A stretch of DNA of 64,000 nt from CAYQUC01 sp964514215. Its GTDB lineage: Bacteria; Pseudomonadota; Gammaproteobacteria; UBA6429; Thiohalophilaceae. The stretch covers positions 1-64,000 of the forward strand of contig CAZEPW010000010.1 of the NCBI GenBank assembly GCA_964514215.1, in the 5' to 3' direction. Under the pieces are notes generated by a model that was not told the origin of the DNA, did no database searches, and saw only the letters and a program-made list of their open reading frames with translations. The translations under genes and the position numbers were made by a program. How positions within the stretch are numbered: the stretch's first letter is position 1; every line of letters begins with the position of its first letter. Positions 16,404 through 24,451 of the stretch are shown piece by piece.

Positions 16404-17858
16404 TTAAATTAAGTCCTTAATCAGTTTTTTTAAAGCCACTATATCGCTTTGTGAGTGGTATTTTCCGTAATTAAAATTATTTAATAATTGACTTATTTTT
16501 TTTAGTGTTGTCTTTTGACTTTCATTAACAGTTATCGCCGAATATTCCCAGTTTGCGACAGTTAATATAGGTTGTTTAATAATCTTAGGGGTTAGCCGAA
16601 ATAATATATCTTTAATTTCTTTTGGGTTGTTAGTATTGCTGATTGCAAGATAACATTTTCGATATTGAAACTTAATATAGGCATACTTAATTAGTTTAAA
16701 TATTGGTTGAATTAAAATCAAAAAAAGTAAGGCTATTGAAAATATAAATTTCCCATTCTCTATAAAGTAGCTGGTAGCATTTATAAATATTTTTGTTGAA
16801 TATGCATGCTCTAAAGCACCCGAAGCTGTATCGATATACGGGATATCTATTACTGGTAATGTATAATTTCCAGTTTTATAGAGCTTGAATGGTATTTTTA
16901 CATCAATATTAAACTCTGAACCATTTAATGTTCGATTCATGTTATATTTTCGGGGGAAAAATCGGATATTTGAATTAGTGACTAATTGTCCACTTAATAT
17001 TTTTTCCAAAATATTTTCATTTAAACCATTTCCCGTTATCGTTAATGTCCAAAAATAGACTTTATTTATCCAAATTTTTTCAGCTGTGATTTTATTATTG
17101 CTAATACGTTGCATGGATACTGGTGTATAAGCGGGCAATGTACTGGGCAGTGGTAAAATGTTTAGTTTAAGCTTCCCTGATGGATACATTCTTCTACCAC
17201 CTGTTTTAATCATAGGTAATATTAATGTTTGTTTACCGCTAATTAGTGGTATCACAATCCATGAAAAACGTTCTACAGGTAGTTCAACGCCATTATCCTT
17301 GACTGTATACTCAGTTTTAATAGAGTCACTAATAATAAAATTTTCATTTTTAAGTTCTCCTATGCTTGACAGTATTTTTTTTTGCCTATAAAACACATCA
17401 ACAAATAAGTTTATTGGTTCTCGTTGGTAGTAGGATTTTTTCACGTTCGTGGTACGTATTTGTATCGCGCTGTTAAAATCATTTATAATATTAAGAAGCA
17501 CTGGTTTACTTTTTAATTTCCCTAGTTTGAATGCGGGTATTTTTAAATTACCAGCACGCCGCGCATATAACCTTACGACTAGATTTTCAACCCGTATAAA
17601 GTTACCAGCAACAAAGTCTTCAAATTTATCGACATTAAAATCGTGCACCACAAAATCTTTTTCTAACACATCTAGATTTAACAAACTTAATGAACGATTG
17701 AGATTTCGAGTTTCAAAAATTACGTCAATGGGATGACCAATGGCGTAAACACGCTCGCTAGTGGTTATTTCAAAAATAGTTAAACTTTTTTTAGCGATAC
17801 TGTTTTGAGTCGTCAATAATAAAGTAAAAATAATTATAGTTTTTAAAAAAAAATTCAT
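16404..17858 (-). CDS. batD: BatD-like membrane protein (oxygen/aerotolerance operon)
   Basis: 484 residues: signal peptide at 1-22 (ending SIA), a large exported part made of beta-sandwich repeats, one membrane helix at about 370-390 (FIFSIALLFLILIQPIF), and a cytoplasmic tail of about 95 residues. This is the layout of BatD proteins. BatD is part of the MoxR-linked Bat complexes, whose precise role is unsettled; links to oxygen and envelope stress tolerance have been reported. It is the last gene of the operon, 4 bases after the TPR gene. Confidence 0.8.
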   Translation of the reverse strand: MNFFLKTIIIFTLLLTTQNSIAKKSLTIFEITTSERVYAIGHPIDVIFETRNLNRSLSLLNLDVLEKDFVVHDFNVDKFEDFVAGNFIRVENLVVRLYARRAGNLKIPAFKLGKLKSKPVLLNIINDFNSAIQIRTTNVKKSYYQREPINLFVDVFYRQKKILSSIGELKNENFIISDSIKTEYTVKDNGVELPVERFSWIVIPLISGKQTLILPMIKTGGRRMYPSGKLKLNILPLPSTLPAYTPVSMQRISNNKITAEKIWINKVYFWTLTITGNGLNENILEKILSGQLVTNSNIRFFPRKYNMNRTLNGSEFNIDVKIPFKLYKTGNYTLPVIDIPYIDTASGALEHAYSTKIFINATSYFIENGKFIFSIALLFLILIQPIFKLIKYAYIKFQYRKCYLAISNTNNPKEIKDILFRLTPKIIKQPILTVANWEYSAITVNESQKTTLKKISQLLNNFNYGKYHSQSDIVALKKLIKDLI

Positions 17859-17862
17859 AAAG

Positions 17863-18585
17863 TCACTTTTTTTGTTCTAAAGCAATAATTGATTTTAATA
17901 TTTCAGCAGGATGATCTTCTACGAACTCAAGTTTTTTAATGGCTCTGAGATAATTTTTTATTTGTTTTGCTTTTGCAATGAGTTTATTAACACTTCCACT
18001 TTTCTCTGCGATAGCATTTAATTCTCCCTCAGCTACGCGATCACCAATTATAGTACGCAAATAACCAATCTTTTCTATTTTAGTGATTTTTTCATCTTCC
18101 TCTAAATCTTCTTCATTACTAGTTTCTTGATAATTGAGACTTTCTTTATCTACGTATAACGTATTGTTTTTTATTTTATCAATCAACATAGATTGAGCAG
18201 ACCATAAATTTCCTTGGGCTTGCTCAGAATCGGGAGTAAATACTAATAGGTACTTATACGTTTCTATCGCTTTTATGAACTCTGCATTTTTATAGTAGGA
18301 ATTAGCTAAATTGTATATGGCTTTATGTTTATCAGAATTAGACTTTGCATTTAATAATGCCAATGTAAACTGCCTAATGGCATAGTCATAATCATTTAAC
18401 TTGTAGGAGCTACTTCCCTCCCCCATTCTTGCTTGAAAACCATTTAATTTTGAATATAGTATTATTGCAGACTGATAATCTTTTTCTTGAAAATAACTAT
18501 ATGCTTGTTTTAGCCCTGAGCTAGAATATGCCTGACTAATCAGTATGCAGTTAAATGTAAAAGCTAACAGTAATTTAAGCCTCAT
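17863..18585 (-). CDS. Exported TPR protein of the Bat operon (BatC-like)
   Basis: 240 residues with a signal peptide (LLLAFTFNCILISQAYS). Tetratricopeptide repeats occupy about 25-140, including AIILYSKLNG, NLANSYYKNAEFIKAIETYKYLL and the spacing typical of three to four repeats. An acidic linker (SNEEDLEEDEKITK) follows, then a helical C-terminus. In Bat loci the TPR domain is either a separate protein (BatC) or the C-terminus of BatB; here it is separate. The start overlaps the end of batB by 11 bases and the end is 4 bases before batD, so it is tightly coupled. It probably scaffolds the periplasmic face of the BatA/BatB assembly; inference from family. Confidence 0.78.
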   Translation of the reverse strand: MRLKLLLAFTFNCILISQAYSSSGLKQAYSYFQEKDYQSAIILYSKLNGFQARMGEGSSSYKLNDYDYAIRQFTLALLNAKSNSDKHKAIYNLANSYYKNAEFIKAIETYKYLLVFTPDSEQAQGNLWSAQSMLIDKIKNNTLYVDKESLNYQETSNEEDLEEDEKITKIEKIGYLRTIIGDRVAEGELNAIAEKSGSVNKLIAKAKQIKNYLRAIKKLEFVEDHPAEILKSIIALEQKK

Positions 18586-19558
18586 TTGATATCCTAGCGG
18601 AACGTAACATTTGAGCAGGGATAAAGGACAGCAATAATAAAATCAAGCCTAATATTAAGGGATAACTGTAAAGTTGTTGATGACTGTGATCTTTACTCAT
18701 ATCGAATACCGTAGTTGAGTTTAAATCATCTAAATATTTATCATATAAATTTTGAAATGTTAAGTCTACAAATTTTGATGATGATTCTCCAAACATAGAA
18801 TATATATCATTTGAGCTTATATCCGTTTCATTGCTATCATTCCAAATTGGAATAATCAAAATTTTATCTACCGCAATTTTTTCTAATAAAATTTTTATTT
18901 TCAATAATTGATTGTTGCTTAGTTTGTTTCTAGTGTAATCAGACCAATATATAATAACACTTGAAGTTGGCTTGTTATTTATAATTTCATTATGAGATAT
19001 CGTTAAAGCTCGATATAAATCATTAGATGATGTCTTTATTTTTGTATTAGTAACGTTATACATTTGTTTTAGATAAAAATAACTAGCATTATAATCATTT
19101 GTTAGAGGGGAAATTAATGCACTGCTCGAATTTAAAGCGACAAAACCAATTTTCTCTCCATTTAATTTATCAACAAAGTCATTCAGCTGAATAAGATATG
19201 AATCAAATTCGCCTTCAGTCAAGCCATTAATATCTGCGATAACCATAATTGATACATCACTTTTCAAATTTTTATCGCTTTCAGCTAAAGTTTTATTTAA
19301 ATTAGGTAACCTAAGTCCAGAAACCGCTATTGCAATTAAAATCCAAGCTAAAATACTTAGAACTTTTTGTGTTTTAAAATATTGTTCAGATATATTAATG
19401 CTCCAAGGCCACAAGGGCTTTTCAGAATATTTTGATAAAAGGTGCATTTTTATGCGTTTTAAAAATAAAAAAATTAAGGGTTGAAATGCAAGTAAAAGAA
19501 AATAAGGTCTCTCAAAGGAAAGTAGTTTTAAATAGCTGATAAACAAAAAATCACTCAT
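18575..19558 (-). CDS. batB: BatB-like von Willebrand A-domain membrane protein with altered metal site
   Basis: 327 residues from ATG 19558, which overlaps the batA stop (ATGA). An in-frame start at 19627 would lie deep in batA and is rejected. Two N-terminal helices (about 19-35 and 66-82) and one C-terminal helix (SYPLILGLILLLLSFIPAQML) frame a vWA domain at about 100-280. The MIDAS motif DxSxS, which binds Mg2+ in BatA, reads DINGL at 109-113, so both serines are missing. The strand-4 aspartate survives in YWSDYT. The domain may therefore be structural rather than metal- and ligand-binding. Shorter than BatB forms carrying a C-terminal TPR because that part is the next gene. Confidence 0.77.
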   Translation of the reverse strand: MSDFLFISYLKLLSFERPYFLLLAFQPLIFLFLKRIKMHLLSKYSEKPLWPWSINISEQYFKTQKVLSILAWILIAIAVSGLRLPNLNKTLAESDKNLKSDVSIMVIADINGLTEGEFDSYLIQLNDFVDKLNGEKIGFVALNSSSALISPLTNDYNASYFYLKQMYNVTNTKIKTSSNDLYRALTISHNEIINNKPTSSVIIYWSDYTRNKLSNNQLLKIKILLEKIAVDKILIIPIWNDSNETDISSNDIYSMFGESSSKFVDLTFQNLYDKYLDDLNSTTVFDMSKDHSHQQLYSYPLILGLILLLLSFIPAQMLRSARISNEA

Positions 19559-20529
19559 TTTCGAGCCACCAGAAACTGTGACCACGAAATAAATAATATA
19601 CTTAATAGTATTGGGATATAATACCATTCCTCTATTCTACGTTTGCTTGGTTTTGGAGTAATGGTTTTTTCTTGACTGTTAATATCATTTATTATTTTTT
19701 GTAGTGAAAAGCTGTCTTGTGCATGATAATATTTTCCAGAAGTTTGTAATGCTAAATTTTTAAACTCTAGCGCTGATGAATTGGAGTTTGGGATTTTTTT
19801 GCTTGTTATAGCAACGCTATAAATTTTAAATTTAAGTGTTTTAGCTAGTGCAAGTGCTTCGGTTGGATTGATGCCTCCGCCGGTATTATCGCCATCAGAA
19901 AAAATGATTAGCAGCGGTCTAACTTTATGGTTGTTTTTAAATTGTTTTATGGATAATGCCAGCGCATCTCCAATGGCTGTTTCTTCCCCTAATAAACCTA
20001 GCGTTAATCTATCCAACATTTTTCTGGTTAATTGGTTATCTTTAGTCATTGGTACTAGAGTTGCAGCTTTACTGGAAAAAACCACGATTGAAAAATGGTC
20101 GTTAGGTCTATCGGAGATAAAATTATTTACAATACCTTTTAAAACATCAAATCGTGTTATCTCTTTATTTTCGTATTTGTAATCACGAATACTCATGCTT
20201 TGAGAAATATCAATGAGTAAAACAACTTCATGGCCAATTGGTTGTTCAGGTATCCATTCGCTATAAGATTGTGGGCGAGATAATGCAGTAATAGCTAAGC
20301 TTAATCCAATTAAAAAAAATACGAAGTGTGTATTATTTTCTTTATATACAGCTTCAGTTGTTTTTGATAATAACGAAATACTTGTATGTTGATAGATAAT
20401 ATTATCTTGCAATATATTATTTTTATTGAAGTGCTTTACTAAAAATATTCCTGCAATCCAAATTATTGGTATGAGTGCAAACCAATAAGGGTGGAGGAAA
20501 TTGATTTCGGTTAAGAGTATCGAAGCCAT
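19555..20529 (-). CDS. batA: BatA-like von Willebrand A-domain membrane protein
   Basis: 324 residues with two N-terminal helices (about 14-32 and 68-84), a vWA domain and a C-terminal helix (YYIPILLSILFISWSQFLVA). The MIDAS metal site is intact: DISQS at 107-111 and FSDGDNTGG later, so Mg2+-dependent ligand binding is expected. It belongs to the aerotolerance Bat proteins, which work with a MoxR ATPase in membrane-protein or complex maturation. The start overlaps the DUF4381 gene by 19 bases and the stop overlaps batB as ATGA. The contrast with the degenerate partner BatB suggests a heterodimer with one active MIDAS. Confidence 0.85.
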   Translation of the reverse strand: MASILLTEINFLHPYWFALIPIIWIAGIFLVKHFNKNNILQDNIIYQHTSISLLSKTTEAVYKENNTHFVFFLIGLSLAITALSRPQSYSEWIPEQPIGHEVVLLIDISQSMSIRDYKYENKEITRFDVLKGIVNNFISDRPNDHFSIVVFSSKAATLVPMTKDNQLTRKMLDRLTLGLLGEETAIGDALALSIKQFKNNHKVRPLLIIFSDGDNTGGGINPTEALALAKTLKFKIYSVAITSKKIPNSNSSALEFKNLALQTSGKYYHAQDSFSLQKIINDINSQEKTITPKPSKRRIEEWYYIPILLSILFISWSQFLVARK

Positions 20530-20930
20530 TCTAATGCTGTTTTATGTAAATTTTTGTATGATTGATTGGTTTGGTTTGTTTTTCCGTATCGTACTTCATT
20601 TAGTGTTTCTACGAGATCAAACCACAAATATTGTTTTTTCTTGGATCCTGTAATAGGAGGATGTTTTTTTGATATGTTAGTAAAATTATGCCTGTAACAG
20701 AGAATATTTGCTAATAAATAAGCAAAGTGTTTGTAAGAAATTTTTTCATTTTTTAACAGGGTGGTTATATAATGAAGACAAGTAATGGCAATAAAACGCC
20801 GATAATATAATGCAGTTAAGACACTAATAAATAATGATATTGTGATAATAAATAGGCTAATAAAATTATCATTTAGATTAATAGTGAATGAAGTACTAGG
20901 GGGATCTAAAATTATGTCATAGATATCCAT
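20511..20930 (-). CDS. DUF4381-family membrane protein
   Basis: 139 residues with one N-terminal helix (FISLFIITISLFISVLTALYY, about 27-47) and a basic, aromatic cytoplasmic tail ending KTALEWLRYS. Small single-helix proteins of the DUF4381 family occupy this slot between the DUF58 gene and batA in gammaproteobacterial MoxR operons. Position and layout support the assignment, since the sequence itself carries no catalytic motif. It lies 5 bases after the DUF58 gene and overlaps batA by 19 bases. Function unknown; probably a membrane anchor or adaptor of the complex. Confidence 0.7.
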   Translation of the reverse strand: MDIYDIILDPPSTSFTINLNDNFISLFIITISLFISVLTALYYRRFIAITCLHYITTLLKNEKISYKHFAYLLANILCYRHNFTNISKKHPPITGSKKKQYLWFDLVETLNEVRYGKTNQTNQSYKNLHKTALEWLRYS

Positions 20931-20935
20931 GATAA

Positions 20936-21910
20936 TTACAAATTCATCCCAGTACGAATAAAAAACTTCATGGTATTATCAATAGTAGAACAGTGTTCGA
21001 TTTTTAAACCTATTTCCTGAGCTATAATTGTATGTGCTGTATCTCGTAATTCCATCCCTTTAAGTAATTCTTTTCTTAATTTAGAAGAGTTTGTATTAAT
21101 TTTAAGATATTTATTACTCGCTATATCAAAAAAATTCATGTTACCAATTTTGGGTAATTTATATTCAGTAGGATCGGTAATTTTTATTAGCTTAATAATA
21201 CCGGATGAAGCTAATCTAGCAATTGGTGGTATTGTAGTTCGAGTAAAATTTTTAAAATCACTTAGAATGTAAACATTTTCATAATTTTTAGGTAATACAG
21301 CAATTCCCTCTAATGACTTTGTGAATCCTATTTTAGATTCGATGACTTTATTTTTTAATGTTGATTTATTAATATTCGAAATTAGTTCAAGGATATGTTT
21401 TGAACCTGATTTTTTATTATAAAAATTTGTATGAATCCCATTGTATACAGCAATAGTGATTTCTATTTCTTGTTTTAAAGCTTTAGCTATTAATAAAACA
21501 GCCAGTCGCGCAGCTTGAGATGACTTTAGGCGCACCTGTGTGCCAAAATGCATAGAGTTGCTAAAATCTAAATAGATTAAAATAGAAGAATGTTGTTCTC
21601 TTTTATTAATTCGAACATAAGGTTTATCTAATCGAGCTGTTGTTTTCCAATCAATACTCCTAACATCATCACCCGGTTGATAAAGTCTTAATTCTTCAAA
21701 CTCCAGTCCACTTCCACGCATTGACGATAAATATTCGCCTTGCATCTTAAGTGATTTTTGTTCCGGTGTGCGTATTGCAGCTGAAAAATATTCAGTCAAT
21801 AATTCTTTAATTTCAGCACCATTCAACACTGTTGCATCAGAAGATATCGTTAACTTGTTTTGCAGCAAAGATATTAATTTATTTTTTTTATTACTATTGA
21901 ATAAGGCCAT
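20936..21910 (-). CDS. DUF58 family protein of MoxR operon
   Basis: 324 residues, no membrane helices. The family signature GDDVRSIDWKTTARLDKPYVR is present near 80-100, preceded by GSGLEFEELRLYQ. A degenerate vWA-like fold follows (LIYLDFSNSMHFG, with DFSNS resembling DxSxS, and NVYILSDF). DUF58 proteins are invariably neighbours of MoxR ATPases and are regarded as their partner or substrate adaptors. The gap to the moxR gene is 10 bases and to the next gene 5 bases, consistent with one transcript running to batD. Confidence 0.87.
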   Translation of the reverse strand: MALFNSNKKNKLISLLQNKLTISSDATVLNGAEIKELLTEYFSAAIRTPEQKSLKMQGEYLSSMRGSGLEFEELRLYQPGDDVRSIDWKTTARLDKPYVRINKREQHSSILIYLDFSNSMHFGTQVRLKSSQAARLAVLLIAKALKQEIEITIAVYNGIHTNFYNKKSGSKHILELISNINKSTLKNKVIESKIGFTKSLEGIAVLPKNYENVYILSDFKNFTRTTIPPIARLASSGIIKLIKITDPTEYKLPKIGNMNFFDIASNKYLKINTNSSKLRKELLKGMELRDTAHTIIAQEIGLKIEHCSTIDNTMKFFIRTGMNL

Positions 21911-21920
21911 ATATAATAAC

Positions 21921-22877
21921 TTATGGTATTGGCACAGCTTTTAATAAATTAGAAATCAATTCATTTTTATTAACTTTTGCCATCACGGCTTGAATGCTTA
22001 ATATAATTCTATGTCTAAGACAATTATGAGCAACAGCCAAAATATCGTCTGGAGTAACGTAGTCACGGTTATTTAAATAGGCGTATGCAATAGCAGCTTT
22101 AGATATTGCCATACTCGCTCGTGGTGAGGCTCCAATTTCAATCCAGTCAGCAGCCTCTTTAACCCATTTCCCTGCATTTCGAGTCGACAGAACTATTGAG
22201 ACTATATAACGTTGTAATTGTTCTTCAATATGTATTTCGGCTAAATCTTTTTTGGCCGATAAAATAATATCAACTGAAATTGGATTATATTGATCTTTTT
22301 TATTAGATACTTTATTTTTTTCTGCCTTTAAAATATCTAATTCTTCTTGCTCATTAGGATAATCTACAATAACGTGCATCAAAAACCGATCCATTTGGGC
22401 TTCTGGTAATGGGTATGTTCCTGATTGTTCTATTGGGTTTTGTGTTGCCATAACCATAAAACATTCTGGTAACTGGTGGGTTTTATTACCGATTGTAATT
22501 TGTTTTTCTTGCATAGCTTCTAATAAAGCCGATTGTACTTTGGCTGGCGCACGATTTATTTCATCAGCTAATACTATTTCATTAAAGAGAGGCCCTTTTT
22601 GAAAATCAAATTTACGTGTTTCAGGATTATAGATATCTGAACCAGTTAAGTCGCTCGGTAATAGATCGGGAGTAAACTGAATTCGATTAAAACCAGCATG
22701 CACACCATTAGCCAATGTTTTAATTGATGTGGTTTTTGCTAACCCGGGTAATCCTTCGACTAAAATATGGCCACCGGTAAGTAGACTTATAATTAAACTA
22801 TCGAGAAGATGTTTTTGCCCAACAATATTATTGGAAAGGTATTGTCGCAGTAATTGGATGTCGTTTTGTTTTTTCAT
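21921..22877 (-). CDS. MoxR-type AAA+ ATPase
   Basis: 318 residues, first gene of the Bat operon. AAA_3 domain with Walker A GLPGLAKT near residue 40, Walker B VLADEINRAPAKVQSALLEAMQ near 105, sensor 1 ATQNPIEQSGTYPLPEAQMDRF and a C-terminal lid with GASPRASMAISKAA (sensor 2 arginine). MoxR ATPases act as chaperones that help assemble or activate protein complexes with vWA partners, here DUF58, BatA and BatB. Start ATG at 22877 with AAAGAT in front. The upstream region is shared with a divergent aminotransferase gene. Confidence 0.92.
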   Translation of the reverse strand: MKKQNDIQLLRQYLSNNIVGQKHLLDSLIISLLTGGHILVEGLPGLAKTTSIKTLANGVHAGFNRIQFTPDLLPSDLTGSDIYNPETRKFDFQKGPLFNEIVLADEINRAPAKVQSALLEAMQEKQITIGNKTHQLPECFMVMATQNPIEQSGTYPLPEAQMDRFLMHVIVDYPNEQEELDILKAEKNKVSNKKDQYNPISVDIILSAKKDLAEIHIEEQLQRYIVSIVLSTRNAGKWVKEAADWIEIGASPRASMAISKAAIAYAYLNNRDYVTPDDILAVAHNCLRHRIILSIQAVMAKVNKNELISNLLKAVPIP

Positions 22878-22946
22878 TTATCTTTGATTAAATTATTGGT
22901 TTTAGTATTCATTACATGCTAATTTATAAAAACAGCTATTATGTCA

Positions 22947-22962
22947 AGTTATTGATATAACT
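22947..22962. promoter_or_regulatory. Short dyad between divergent moxR and aminotransferase genes
   Basis: Perfect inverted repeat AGTTAT-TGAT-ATAACT. It lies 70 bases before the moxR start and 168 bases before the aminotransferase start. It could be an operator for either promoter, but a 6-base dyad in AT-rich DNA can arise by chance. Confidence 0.22.
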
Positions 22963-23129
22963 AGAATTAGTACTTTTTTTTAAGTAATAATACAGTGTTT
23001 TTACAAATCTTAAAATCGAAATAAAGAATGAATGATAACTTCTTACACACTATTCTGATATTACAATTTATCTAGATAATTTACCTTTTATTGTTAATAT
23101 ACAACTACACCACAAGAACTGAGTTTAAA

Positions 23130-24278
23130 ATGTCAAATAATAGTCAAATTAAGCAATTAATTGAAAATGAATTTAACTTAAATAAAGATATACAGTATTT
23201 AAACCACGCTGCAGTATCACCTTGGCCGACACGTACGACATTAGCTATTGAAGAGTTTGCAAAAGAAAATAATACATTGGGATCATTAAATTACCTGCAA
23301 TGGATGGAAAATGAGCAAGAACTTCGTGAATATCTAATGCGTTTAATTAATGCTAGCTCCATTAATGAGATAGCGCTTTTAAAAAACACATCAGAAGCAT
23401 TATCGGTAGTTGCTCATGGAATAAAATGGCGTACTGGTGATAACATCGTTATTAGTGATCAAGAATTTCCATCGAATCGAATTGTGTGGCAATCATTGAA
23501 AAATCAAGGAGTTGAAGTACGGCTAGCTAATTTATACAGTGAGACAAGTCCTGAATTGGCTATAATTAAACAAATAGACTCTCGGACACGAATACTGTCT
23601 ATTAGCTCAGTACAGTACTCAACCGGCTTAAAGCTTGATCTTGTCGAATTAGGAAAAGCCTGTAAATCACATGGTTGTTTATTTTGTGTTGATGCCATTC
23701 AAACTGTTGGTGCCGTTGATATTGATGTTCAACAATGTGAGATTGATTTTTTAATGGCTGATGGTCATAAATGGATGTTGGCACCTGAAGGATTAGCATT
23801 ATTTTATTGTCGGTATAGTCGTATAGAGCAACTTGAATTGCACCAATTTGGGTGGCGGATGATCGAGGATCCGAATAACTTTCAACAAGAAAATTGGACT
23901 TGTGCAAAAAGTGCACGTCGTTTTGAATGCGGTAGTCCGAATATGTTAGGTATTCATGCCCTTAGGGCGAGTTTATCTTTGATTCTAGAAATTGGTATAA
24001 CTCAAATACAACAAAAATTATTATCTAACGTACGTTTTTTGTTCGATTTATTGGACGGTATTTCTGATATTGAACTAATTACCGACACCACTGAAAATCG
24101 GTATGCTGGAATTGTAACGTTTAAATCAAAAACGAAAGATCACGAATTACTTTATCAATATTTAATGAAAAATAAAGTTATGTGTGCATACCGCGGTGGC
24201 GGTATTCGTTTTTCACCCCACTTTTATACCAGTAAAAATAGTATGCAATCCGCTGTTACAATACTCGAATCTTTCTAG
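23130..24278 (+). CDS. Class V aminotransferase (cysteine desulfurase-like fold)
   Basis: 382 residues from ATG 23130; an earlier TTG at 23091 is rejected because the added residues do not resemble the family start. PLP-dependent fold type I enzyme: N-terminal YLNHAAVSPWPTRT, the PLP aspartate in FCVDAIQTVGA (D188) and the Schiff-base lysine in ADGHKWMLAPEGLALFY (K214). The late RYAGIVTFKSK and GGGIRFSPHFYT are also typical. No cysteine loop like that of IscS is visible, so it is more likely an aminotransferase or lyase than a desulfurase; substrate unknown. Monocistronic by context, divergent from moxR. Confidence 0.82.
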   Translation: MSNNSQIKQLIENEFNLNKDIQYLNHAAVSPWPTRTTLAIEEFAKENNTLGSLNYLQWMENEQELREYLMRLINASSINEIALLKNTSEALSVVAHGIKWRTGDNIVISDQEFPSNRIVWQSLKNQGVEVRLANLYSETSPELAIIKQIDSRTRILSISSVQYSTGLKLDLVELGKACKSHGCLFCVDAIQTVGAVDIDVQQCEIDFLMADGHKWMLAPEGLALFYCRYSRIEQLELHQFGWRMIEDPNNFQQENWTCAKSARRFECGSPNMLGIHALRASLSLILEIGITQIQQKLLSNVRFLFDLLDGISDIELITDTTENRYAGIVTFKSKTKDHELLYQYLMKNKVMCAYRGGGIRFSPHFYTSKNSMQSAVTILESF

Positions 24279-24451
24279 ATTAAACTGCTAAGTTATTAAT
24301 AATAGTCTATTATTATATAGAAACTAAAAAAAACACCTTAAAATCTATTCTTTTAATAAAATGAAATTATTTTCAAATTAAGTGTCATAGTAAATATACG
24401 AGAAGAAAAAGCGCTGTTAAATACCTAATGTATGAATTTCAGGAGTTTTGA

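Noticed and set aside
17158..17736. Two plus-strand frames inside batD
   Set aside because: Shadows; batD on the minus strand has a signal peptide, a membrane helix and operon context.
19559..19627. Longer BatB start inside batA
   Set aside because: The ATGA overlap at 19555-19558 is the normal coupling arrangement, and the added residues do not look like a BatB N-terminus.
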